From Epiperipatus broadwayi (taxonomy: Eukaryota; Onychophora; Udeonychophora; Euonychophora; Peripatidae), in contig JAQFVV010000042.1 of the NCBI GenBank assembly GCA_028023455.1, positions 5,413,739 to 5,477,738 of the forward strand: 64,000 bases of DNA, in the 5' to 3' direction. The position numbers and the translations under genes are program-made. The notes under the pieces were generated by a model, which saw nothing but the letters and a program-made list of their open reading frames with translations, did no database searches and was not told where the DNA came from. Shown in pieces: positions 1 through 10,599 of the stretch (its first letter is position 1; each line of letters begins with the position of its first letter).

Positions 1-240
1 CAGATTAAGCAAAACTATTATTTTCTTCTTTTTTTAACAGTAATTTCTATATTTTCTTCTATCCTATTAATATCATTAACAAACTATTCTAATGGTCTTT
101 TATTAAAAATTATCAGATAATCATCTATATATCTATTAAAAGACAATGAACCATTTGTACTCCGTTGTATTTTTATCAAATTCATTCATATAAATAGATA
201 TGTACTTTATTATCTGATGGTTATTAATAAAAGACAGACA
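1..240 (-). mobile_element. Penelope-like element reverse transcriptase relic
   Basis: Read on the minus strand, this piece encodes a segment with the core FNRYIDDYLIIFN (RYIDD at about 115-139), followed by KRPLE and by a stretch resembling VNDINRIEENIEITVKK. The R-Y-x-D-D form of the catalytic motif and the basic block after it fit Penelope-like retroelement reverse transcriptases. Stop codons and frame changes break it, so it is a fossil. It runs off the left edge of the window. A second fragment with the same motif lies head-to-head on the plus strand just to the right. Family assignment is from motif recognition only. Confidence 0.5.
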
Positions 241-700
241 TAGAGAAACACTCATTAATGATATTAACAGGGTAAAAAAATATATAAAATTTACTATTAA
301 ACAGAAAGAAAATAATAGTATTTCTTAATCTGGATATAATGTTAAAAAAAAAAAATATGTAAGAAAAATAATATTGGTAATAACGTAACTAATTTTTTCT
401 CCAATGTTAATAAAAATAGAGAATTAGTTGCATATATTCAAGAATATATAGAGCCATAATATATTGTTCAAAAAATGAAGAATAAACAAAAAGAATTAAT
501 AACTGAAAAGTTTAAAAAACTCATTTCCCAGTATATATAATTAAGAGAAATAATGAAATAATAGAAAATAAAATTGAAGAAACAAAAATGAAAAAGATAT
601 TTAGGAATAATACAAATAGTAATATAATGAATAAGTTTAATACAATTATAAATAAGCTTAATAAGAAATACAAGACCCATTAATATAAAAATAGGAAATA
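195..700 (+). mobile_element. Penelope-like element relic, inverted relative to its neighbour
   Basis: The plus strand gives a decayed version of the same protein as the minus-strand relic at 1-240: NRYV..YYLMVINKRQ near 200-235, then INDINRVKKYIKFTIKQ near 262-310, then lysine-rich sequence to about 560. The catalytic aspartates are lost. Sharing one motif in opposite orientation means the two fragments form an inverted pair, a common arrangement for Penelope-like elements. It is non-coding now. Confidence 0.45.
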
Positions 701-2068
701 AAAAAAGAAAACATTAAATTTATTAGATAATAAATACAAAGTGTATAGAAAAGATAACAGATATTATTAATGGATTATGGGTAATAAACTGTAAACAATA
801 TTTAGATAATAAGATCCAAAACAAATATGTGGGAAATGTTAAAACTCTATAAAAATAAAATTGAAACAATATGTTAGAGAATAAATCATTAATTTCCTTA
901 ATTTTCTCAATAAAGCACTTTGTATGAAAAATTGAAAAATTCAATTTGCCCCTTATTAAGAGAAATCACCAACCTTTTTTTAAAAAATAAATTATCAGTA
1001 AAAGTACTCTAAAATTTTAATTCCAAAAAAAATCTATAGATGTCAAGATAATTGAAAATGCTGTAATTTGAACAACTTTTAAACTCTACCCTGAATTATT
1101 CCTTAGAAGTCTCAAATTTTGCAATATTACTCTGAGAAAATATTTTGAATTGCTAAATACTATTTTTTTTTTTTACAAAGTTTATTAGATTAATGATTTT
1201 TGTGTAATACTTATTAAAAATAAAAAATTTAAATTATTACTTATTTATTTTGTATGTGAATATTTTATTTTTTTAAAATAGAATATATTTTTCACCGTAA
1301 TGTTAACAATGCAAATTATGACTAAAACTGTTTGTTAACATGTCATCCCTGAAAGTTTGTAACAATATATTGCAATACTATAAAAAAATTTAAAATTTTA
1401 AAGTGTAATTTGAGATATATTTATCAGATATTAATATTTATTCATTCACATTTTAAAAACAAATGTCAGATAAAAAAGATTTTGTTCATTTTCTGAAATG
1501 AAATGGCTCCTTCTGACCCTTAATGATAAAAAGTATTTATTGTTTTGATTACAATGAAGTTTTTTAAATATTTGGATAAATCAAATGTGATTTTTTACAA
1601 TTTATTTCATTTCTAAACAAAAATATCCATCAATTGAAGTCAAATTTATTATATTCTAATATATAATAATGATTTATTACTAAAATTAAAGTTGAAAGCT
1701 TTCAGTCAAATAAAACAATTAAACCTGTCACAATGCTAATGCAGTAAGAGGGTTTAATCCTTATACACATGAAAAAATAAGTGTATAAAAATGTTACACA
1801 CTAACAATACTAAAAACAAAACAATATTAGCAAATAAAATAAGTCATACATTAAATAGAAATTCTGAAATTAATATGGCATTATCATAAAATTATATAAA
1901 AATATATTAAAAAATTATTAAAATAAAATTACATATAGATAAAAAAAATAAAAATTATATATATATGCATGTATATGTAACAAATTTTGCAAGAGAAGGA
2001 TTTATTAACGATAAGGATTAATAAGTTAAAAAAATGTAAAAATAGGCAATTTTTTACTTAATTTTAAG
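701..2068. other. AT-rich stretch, no gene seen
   Basis: Very AT-rich sequence with poly-A and poly-T runs. I see no credible exon, RNA gene or element border. The open frames here are short and of low complexity. Confidence 0.5.
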
Positions 2069-2080
2069 TATACTAGTTTA

Positions 2081-2505
2081 ATAGACAGGGTATGAGCACA
2101 GACTTTCACATGACCCACCACTCTCCACACTATCTCATAACACTGATACACTTGAACACACATATGTTGAAAAGATAAATAATCAGCAATATACGTATTT
2201 CATGCTAAACCAGCAATCATCAGTTGGTCCAGTTACCATCTCTACACATATATGCTACAAGTGCTCAGATACATATTAAGATAGCAAATCCTACTACTTT
2301 AATGGTAATCTAGACCAACTGATGATTGCTGGTTTAGCAAGAAATATGTATATTGGTGATTATTTATCTTTTCAACATATGTGTGTTCAAGTGTATCAGT
2401 GTTATGAGATAGTGTGGAGAGTGGTGGGTCATGTGAAAATCTGTGCTCATACCGTCTATTACATATATAGACACAGGTATATATAAGCCTGTGTATTTCA
2501 GCTAT
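2081..2505. mobile_element. Fold-back element (family F1) with 12-bp target duplication
   Basis: Two arms of about 160 bp (roughly 2081-2245 and 2300-2461) are inverted copies of each other. They share, for example, the block around GAGTGGTGGGTCATGTG and its complement. The copy of TATACTAGTTTA at 2069-2080 recurs at 2506-2517, which I read as the target-site duplication. Related sequence (a block around CTAAACCAGCA, CATCAGTTGGTCC) recurs at 6855-7130 and 61548-61740, so this is a dispersed non-autonomous family. No coding capacity is visible. The superfamily is unknown. Confidence 0.6.
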
Positions 2506-2929
2506 TATACTAGTTTAAATAATATATAATAGAAGAGGCTAAAATATAAGATAATTAAATTTTTAAAATAAACATTTTTAGATATTATTTAAAAAGTGAA
2601 GTAATCAGTAATAAGTAAAATGAAAAATTTATAATTAAAAAGGATATATAAAAAAGAGCAATTATTATTAACAGAAAAACAAGCAAGCAATATAGTAGAT
2701 ATATATATATTACTTAAAAATAAAAAGTAAATAGTTTTAAGAAATTGATCAATGTTACATATAAAAATAAAATAAGTATCTTATTTACTTGAAATTATGA
2801 TTTTTAATTGATATAATATGCAATAAACAATAATATTTAGAAGATATTAAAAATATTAAAGAAATACAATTAAATTAATTGTTATTTTAGAACATACACA
2901 AACAGGAATATATAGGTATATTGTATTGC

Positions 2930-3075
2930 ATTATTTTATTATATTTAGCTTGTATTTGCTCTATTTTATTTTATGTTGTTTATTTTGTTATAGTTCTGAG
3001 GAAGACTGCAGAATAGTTGAAACATCAGATTGTATAAAAAGTTTTGTAATAAAGTATTTAAAGTAAAGTTTATAA
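2930..3075 (+). repeat. Repeat with hammerhead-like core, divergent copy
   Basis: At 2996-3023 the sequence reads CTGAGGA, then a short stem-loop (GACT pairing with AGTT), then GAAAC. This matches the arrangement CTGANGA - stem - GAAAC found in at least seven other places in the window. Flanking sequence is AT-rich and different from the other copies, so this is an old copy. Whether it is or was a ribozyme is not shown; see the findings. Confidence 0.45.
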
Positions 3076-3089
3076 ATTGTATTTATATT

Positions 3090-4740
3090 AATAATTATCA
3101 AAATTGAATCTAGAATTCATTGACAAAAAAAAAATACAAGAGTCTTCATTTATCAAATGATTTGAACATAATTTTGCATTGAACAAGATTTCATTAATTC
3201 TTGAGTAATTATCAAAAAAATAATAAAAGGTTTCACTGTTCTCGAGAAGATTCTCAGAATAAAAGTCCACAGTACATAAATTTAAAAAAAATGTACAAAT
3301 AATTTAAAAGTATCTTTTATTGTAATGTAATTTTTGCAGTATAACATTTATATTTTCTAAACTTAAAAAAACAACAACAACAAATTTTAGCTTAAAGAAT
3401 AAATTAAATGAAGTCATCAAAAAAATCCAAAATATAGATATTATCTAGCATGAAAATTGAAATTTTAAATTAAGACTGCTATTATAATTTATTCTAATAA
3501 TCAGTGATAATTGAAAACAAAGGCTAGTTTAAAATTAAAAAATTCAAGTGAAAAGCATAATACAAGTAAAAATTAACAAAAATTTATCTACATGAAATAA
3601 ATTTTTGATTGTTGAGAGAATTTTTAACAACAATTCATGAGATGAAAAACTAAAAAAAAATTTGTTTTAAATTTGATTATGAAAATACTTAGCTGCATAA
3701 AGTATACTAGCCATTTGGAAATTAATAATAATAAAAACAATATTCATTGTACTAAACAAAAAAAAATTATTAGTGTACTTTTTGCTAATAACACACTTCA
3801 GTTTTCTTTTTAAACTAATGCAAAGAAAACAATAAATTTTAACTTAGTGTTCACAAAACATTTTTATTATTATTTTCACATAAGGTTCTTATTTAATCAG
3901 AATTTTCATGTTTTTAAATAAATATACATAGAATAAAATAGGTGCTACTAGAATGCAAAATATATTTAGAAAACAAACTGAAAATAATATATTGAACAAC
4001 CAAAGCAATTCACAATGAATATAAAACTAAATAATGCTCTAACAATGAAACTAAATATAAATAAGAAATTAAGTCACAAAAACCAATCTGTAAATACCAA
4101 ATCACAATGCACAATGAATATCTGTAAGATCTCTATAAGAACTATATTAATACAAAATCAAAACTAAATAGCATTCTAGCAATGAGATTTAATGCAAATT
4201 CATAAAAAAATTAAATTATAAAAACCAATCCAATGAATGAGTTCAACTAGAAGTCTATAATTTAGCCATCAGTCAGAAACACCTACTGAATTATCAATGA
4301 CTAAAGTAAAAACTAATCAATAAATTTGACCTTTTATATAAAAAATTAAAAACATGAAAATAATATATTTAAAAAACAAATTTGAAAATAATATAAAAAT
4401 TAAATAACATTTTAGTGACGAGGCCAAATGCAATTCATAAGAAATTACAAAAAGCTGAAACCAAAACTGAAAACATATTTAGAAACCAAAGTCCAGTAGC
4501 AATATTGCAAATATATGAGTTTTATTGTGCTACAGTGCACATTGAACACTAATAGCATTATTATTCTAAGAATATTATTTACAAATTTCATCATACACTA
4601 TTTTTCCGAAACCAATTGATCACGAAGAATGAAGATCTCTTGCATAAACAAAAAATTAAAACCATCATTATAATTTAAGGCAATTTTATTGCATGAATGC
4701 AATTTATCCATTTTACTTCAAACACTTCTTATACAAATTT
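3090..4740. other. AT-rich stretch, no gene seen
   Basis: A/T-rich sequence with blurred internal repetition around 3960-4500 (several versions of AAAACTAAATA and CAATGAATAT). The remaining SOD2 exons, which would lie downstream of the exon at 5054-5247 on the minus strand, were looked for here and not recognised. Confidence 0.4.
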
Positions 4741-4744
4741 TTTT

Positions 4745-4885
4745 TTTATCATATAGCTGTACTTACAATCTTACGTTTCGACTGTCCTGCAGTCTTCTTC
4801 AGAGTCTCTCTTATTTTTAGTTTTAAAACTTAAATAGGAGTGGCTGTGAAGAAGAAGACTGCAGGACAGTCAAAATGCAAGATTG
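4745..4885. repeat. Small hairpin built from two inverted hammerhead-like motifs
   Basis: The minus strand at 4775-4802 reads CTGAAGA, a 5-bp stem (GACTG / CAGTC) and GAAAC. The plus strand at about 4849-4875 carries a second, slightly decayed copy (GAAGAAGACTGCAGGACAGT followed by CAAAA). The two face each other around a 45-bp spacer. The element sits about 170 bp downstream of the SOD2 exon's donor site, inside its intron. Confidence 0.55.
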
Positions 4886-5053
4886 TGTGTACATATACAC
4901 AATAAACAATTTTTTTTGCTAAAAAGTGTTCAAAGTAAGGTGGATAAATTGCATTTCTATAAAATATTACAACAAAGTAAAGGTAATGGCGGATTTAGTA
5001 ATATTTATTGTACGAATCATTTCTTTTCAATGTACTTAATTATATCAAGTTAC

Positions 5054-5247
5054 CTTTTGATTGTGCCTCTGCTAATTTTTCTTCAGCGATATTAAGATTA
5101 TTAACGTAGGTTGCATGATGCTTTTGATGATGAAGCTTCATGATTTCGGCAGAAATAACAGGTTCCAGTGCATTGTAATCATAAGGTAAATCAGGTAAAG
5201 TGTGCTTACTTTTAACCCCATAGGATAAAGAAGCCGGATGAATTGTA
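5054..5247 (-). CDS. Sod2: Mn superoxide dismutase (mitochondrial), one exon
   Basis: This exon encodes the N-terminal part of iron/manganese superoxide dismutase, which converts superoxide to hydrogen peroxide and oxygen in the mitochondrial matrix. Visible landmarks are [16 protein letters not shown], the helix [18 protein letters not shown] and [18 protein letters not shown]. The first histidine of the HHQKHH region region and the [11 protein letters not shown] start are standard family features; H in HTLPDL-downstream helix supplies a metal ligand. Borders: acceptor TATAATAG before 5247 and donor GTAACT after 5054, leaving a split codon (phase 1) after AQSK, a position where I recall introns in animal SOD2. 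The transit-peptide exon should lie at higher coordinates, and the exons with the other metal ligands at lower coordinates; neither was found. No stop or frameshift, so it looks functional. Confidence 0.88.
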
Positions 5248-6850
5248 CTATTATACAAAATGAATAAAGCAAAAATATATACATAAAACATAATTACTTT
5301 TTTTTTTAAAAAAAAGTTATATAAATTCTTTAAATCTTCAATCAATTTAAAAACTATTTACACTACTCACAATTTTTTTTTTTAAAAAAAATGACAGAAA
5401 GCTAAACTTCTCCTAAGTCTAATTGTTGAGAACATATAAAACTCAAAAAAAAAGAGAACAATTTGTGTTTATCAAATATAATTGTCACGAGAATAATTTT
5501 CTTTGTGCTAATCTTGACATATATTATTTGAGAAGTACATATTTTTATGTATATTTCTTTCTTATTTAATTCTATTTATTTATGCTTAGCAATTTATCTC
5601 TACAAATGTATATTTTTCAGCAAAAATGAAGAAATCTTTTATTTTCTCACAAATTAGTTGTTTCATTATATCATTTAGTTTTTGTTCTAGTACAATAGTT
5701 CAGTCCTTCTTCTTTCATGCTTAATGTTATATAAATTAGGTCATGTGACATCTGACTTGATTTTTTTTTTTTGTAATTTCATGCTTAATTTATATTTGCA
5801 TATAGCAACCTGGTTATACGTATTCTTCATTGCCCATGATTATGAGAACTAAATTCTCTTGAAAGCGCTCGGGCCCTAATTATTATGTATTATAATTTAC
5901 ATCAATTTTAAAATAAATTGTGATTTAATTTGAAGAAGATCTGCTGGAATGCGCTGATTGGTGCATTAAAATTATATTAATTAATAAAGCAAGTCATATA
6001 TAACATGACATTACTTTTATGAGCTTGTAATTACTTGTTAATTTACGAGCTTGTTAGAGCTATGGTACGCTCTCTATGTGCATTTTTAAAATTATATATA
6101 TATAATAGGCAGCTGAGTGTGAAATAATTTCTATTTAAACTCCTTTAATTTTTTCTGTAATTTTAATAAAGACAGCCTGGTCAGGTTCCACTCATTTCTT
6201 TTTCTCTTTCATTGTTTCCAATGTACTTCTTTTCCTACTCCTTTCAATTACATGCCATCTTCTTCACTTCTAAATTCTATGTTTCATAATCATAAGTTAA
6301 ATTAGGTATGTAATTGCAAATACTCATTACATTAAAAGCATATAAAACACACCGTTTGACTTTCTCTTAGATGGTTATCATATTTATTTTTAAATGCACA
6401 TGTTATTATATTGTTGAATGTTTAGTTCATGTAACATTTTTCTGTAGTAATGAGAAAACAAGGCCAGGTTCAATAAACTAAATATGGTATTACCAAGTAT
6501 TATTATTTTCAGAATATTTTCTGAGAAGTTCTATTACTGAGATCATCATTATTAGTCTCATAATAACTATTGTAATTCAATAAAAGAAGAATAAAAGATT
6601 AAAGATGAATTTTGCTATGATTATACAAACCAATCAAATAAGCAAAAATATGACCATATAGATCATATGTTGATCCTTTAGTTTTTTTATTTGAATTTTA
6701 CAATGCTGTCTTTTAACTTGAGATTTTTTTTTAAAAGACTACATCACCTTGCTTAAATGTAGTAGTTCCCATAAAAGAAATATATTTCATGTGTTTGAGA
6801 TAATCTTTATAATATAAATAAGGTTTAATATTTCTGAAGTATAATTTTCA
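5248..6850. other. Presumed SOD2 upstream intron or flank; no exon recognised
   Basis: AT-rich sequence with a few isolated CpG-containing words (near 5860-5875). The first SOD2 exon, encoding the mitochondrial targeting peptide, should lie upstream of 5247 on the minus strand. Such peptides are poorly conserved, so I could not place it. Confidence 0.35.
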
Positions 6851-6854
6851 CTAC

Positions 6855-7130
6855 AATTCATTCACACAAGATCAGGATAGGTTCCAACACCTTGTGGAGG
6901 GCTGTAATCATAAACATATGACCAAAAATGTGAAAAAGATGTACGATCTAAGCTTGGCTATCTATATATAATGAAGAATGATAAAGGTATGTCTAAGAGA
7001 TTGTGATGTGGGCCAACTGATGAGTGCTAGTTCAGTATGAAAGGTTCATCCTACGGATCATATATCTTTTTCACATGTCTTTGGTCATGTTTATGATTAT
7101 ACCCTCTACAAGAGGTTAAAAGCGAATACA
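6855..7130. mobile_element. Fold-back element (family F1), second copy
   Basis: Arms at about 6870-6950 and 7040-7125 are inverted copies: AATCATAAACATATGACC and the block TATCTTTTTCACATG(T) with their complements. The middle holds the family word CCAACTGATGAGTGCT. It is related to the copies at 2081-2505 and 61548-61740 but well diverged. No coding capacity. No clear target duplication was seen. Confidence 0.5.
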
Positions 7131-7339
7131 AACTAATCTTAACTTTGCATGAGAGTGGGGTAGTGAAAATGGCACTACAGAAATATTCATTACATGGATA
7201 ATCTCTGTAATGAATAACTAATAAAAATTATTAATTGAAGTTTATTTCTTGCATTAAAAATCATACCATACTTTTTTAAAAAGTTTGTTACCACTTATTC
7301 TCTTTATAAGTTCAATACAATAATAGCACTCATCCATAA

Positions 7340-10300
7340 AGCTGAGATTCCTGGTTCCAAAAAAGGAGCAGACCCAGTGCATCGCAGTGCAAGGTGGTAG
7401 GACAGCACAAAAGTGGCTGGAATTAAACTAAGCACTTAAAAATGAAGAGTTCAAGGTACTAGCAGTAATGGAAACACATCTATGAGAAGAAGAACAACCT
7501 ATATTGGAAGACTTAGTATGGCTTGGTATAAATGGATATATAAAAAAGAAAAAAGTAATGGTGATATAGGAGTTATGTCAAAAAATATTTACATACTGTT
7601 AAATATCAAGACCATTTGTGGTTTGAGATAAGGTTAGGAAGACAAAAATGGATGGTGGAAATAGTGTATATAGCTACTGGAGATAATCAAACTATAATGA
7701 AGTGGAATAGTAGCATATATGAATGATAGTTAAGGATATACAGAGTTCCAAAAAAAAAGGAAAGGAGAATAATGTTTATAGGAAATATGAATGGACATAT
7801 TGAAGAAATTGATGACATGGATAACAAGAATGGACAGCTTTTGAAGAATTTTTGTCAGAGAGTGAATATGAGCATTGAAAATTTATCAAATATTTATGAA
7901 GGACAATACACATGGTCTAGAAATAATATATTTTACACAATAGGGTATGGAAAATTAAAGTGTTCAATAATAAAGAGAGAGTATGAAATAGTGACCATAA
8001 TTTCATTATAATAGAAATGGTTAGAAATGTGATGGAAAATAGTAATAAAAGTAGAAAGGATAGTGAAAGATGTGGATGGAGAATGAATGATAAGTTAGAA
8101 GAATATACAATAAAAATTGAAGAAAGCATGGAAAAGTTGGTTGGGGATAAATATAAGAACTGGTGTAGTGAAGTAGAAAAAGTGGCAAATAGGATTTTAG
8201 ATGAGAATATTCAGAAAAATAAAGGTAATAGAAAAATGAGAGGAAAAAAGCATGCAGAGAATATAAGTTTGCTATTAAGAACAAAGAAAGTGAAAAGTTT
8301 TAAAAAAAAAAAGTTAGCTAAAATAGATAATTATATAGAGAGAATAAAATTAAATATAAAATTGTAGGAGAATATAAATAAAAGTAGAAGAGATGGGAGT
8401 AAAAATACATTAAAAGTAGGAATTAGGGGAGAGAGAAATAGTATTACTAGATGGTGAGAGAATAGAATGTAGCTCTAGAGAAGAATTATGAGACAATCTT
8501 AAATAAGTATGTAATGGATATAGAAAAAATGATAGATGTGAAGGACAGAGTGATAACAAATATAAAAGCATATAGTAATGGAAATAATGAACTGAATGAG
8601 GCAGAAAAGAAATTGAAAAGTAGACAGGCAAGAGGTTTAGATGGATGGGCAGCAGAGATGGTAATGAATAGAGCAAAATTAAGCCTATTACCATGTTTTA
8701 ATAAGATGGCACTGAAGAGAGATTTTCCAAATAGTTGGAGTAATACAAGAGTAATACTATTAATTAAAGGAAAGAGTAAAAATCATAGAAAGTTAAGAAA
8801 TTATAGACTGAAAGCGGTAACATCACTGTTATATAAAGTTTTTGCTTATATGATGACTGGGTCATAAATGGATGGAAGAAAATAATATAGTGGGAGAAAT
8901 GCAAGGAGGTCTTCGATAAAATAGGTGTAGAGGAGATACTTTATTTGTAGTTATATAACTTATAGATATGAGTAGAAATACAGGTAGACAGTCATATATG
9001 GTTTTTATAGATCAGATGTAGAGAAGGCATGAGATAGAGTAAATAGAAGTAGATTATGGGTAAGTTTAGTAAATTTGGCAATGGAAGGAGCTTTAGTAGA
9101 TCTTATTAAGAGATTGTATGAAAATAATTACTATACGTATCAATTAGGAAATATAGAAAGAGTTAAAAATAGGGGTAGGACTATATAGCAAGGATGTCCT
9201 ATGTCACCTATTTTGTTTTTGTTGTATTTAAGAGAAATGGAGAGAGCAATATAAAGAGGGGCAGAGATACCATTAATAGGTGGTAAAGAAGTATATACAT
9301 TATCAGGTCTTTAATTTGCAGATGATGTCTTCTTGTGCACAGAAAGTTAGGAAGATGTGGAAAATATGTTGAAGACATGTGCAAGGGTGGGTAAAGAGAT
9401 GGGGATTAAATTTAGTGAAGAAAAATCAAAAGTAATGATGATTAATACTGGGAGAAAAAAAGACAAAGAATTTTTATTGGGGGACATAAAGTTAAATGTG
9501 GTGAATAGGTGTAACTATTTGAGAATATCGTCTTAAGTAATTAGAGAAATTGCTTGGATGAATGGAAAAAAAAAATTGATAAATGAAGCAAAGAAAAAAA
9601 GGGACTGATGAAGAAATTAACAGTGTTTTTATATAATAAATATGATGTAGCTAGAATTGTAGGGAAGAGATTGGCAGTAGCAGGGTTAACATATGGTAAT
9701 GATCAATTACATGTTAGTAAAGGGGTGTTAGATTATTTAGAAAAAATATGAAGAGAAGTAGGAAGACATGTATTAGATGCAGATGTGTGGATAGCAAAGG
9801 AGACAATTCAAGAAATGGGATGGTCAAGTTTTTATATGAGAGATGCAAAAAGCAAAATGAAAATGTTCGGTAGATTGCAGTTTATGGATAATAAGAGAAG
9901 AGCCAAAATAATATTTAATTGGGTTATGAGTAAAGGCCAGGTAACAAGATGGGTGAGAAAGGTCTTATGGTATGCAGAAGATTTGAATAAAAAATTTATT
10001 TCAATATACTTATACAAAAGGTGGGATGATTGTGTTAGAATTGTTGAGTGTTATAGTAGTAAGGAATGGGATAGAATAGATGCATTAATAAAAAAAGTAG
10101 GGAGATGGAGAACTAGTGTGGAGAGTAAAAAGTTTAAATATATATTAGAAGTAATCAGAATATTGGGTGCGAGTCAATTTATGATAATAGAAAGGAAAGT
10201 AGTTTACTGTTTAAGGCTTGGACATTAGCAACAAAGAAATATACACATAAATGAAAAAATATTGGTGAATTAGTCTGCAAGTTTTAAAGCATAAAAAATA

Positions 10301-10590
10301 TTAGGCATCTGTTAACTAAATGTAAATGCCTACAAGCAGAAAGGGTTCAAATAATGAATTTGTGGGAGAATAAATATAAACCAAGTGATTATACAGAAAA
10401 TGAGTCCTTGGTTTTTATGCTGGGTTTGAAAAAAGATAAGGGGGATTTAGTTATAAAATCCATAGGTTTGACAATGATAATGTTTGAAAATGGGATGCAG
10501 CAAAATAGAGAATATGGGGAAAACATAGGAAGGAGAATGAAAAGAGAACATAAGGTGGTTAACAGGTTTCTCTGGGCATAGTGGCTGAGA
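7340..10590 (+). mobile_element. CR1-group non-LTR retrotransposon, 5'-truncated decayed copy
   Basis: The plus strand holds a broken ORF2. Endonuclease pieces appear near 7440-8010 (VMETHL, GDIGVMSKN, then MNGHIEEIDD and YEGQYTWSRN). Reverse-transcriptase pieces follow: ARGLDGWAAEMVMN (about 8620-8680), VILLIKGKSKNHRKLRNYR (8750-8805), IDVEKA-like motif A near 9010-9040, QGCPMSP (9190-9215), FADDVFLCTES (about 9315-9350). The C-terminal region runs 9785-10560. Stop codons and frameshifts break every block. The EN-RT order is that of apurinic-endonuclease LINEs. Placing it in the CR1 group rests on the ORF1 of the adjoining related copy. That copy begins directly after this one's 3' end, in the same orientation. 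Confidence 0.7.
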
Positions 10591-10599
10591 GATTCCTGA

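Noticed and set aside
8021-8694. Minus-strand open frames in the CR1-group copy
   Set aside because: Shadows of the purine-rich ORF2 relic; composition is dominated by L, S, F and Y as expected from reverse-complemented A-rich DNA.
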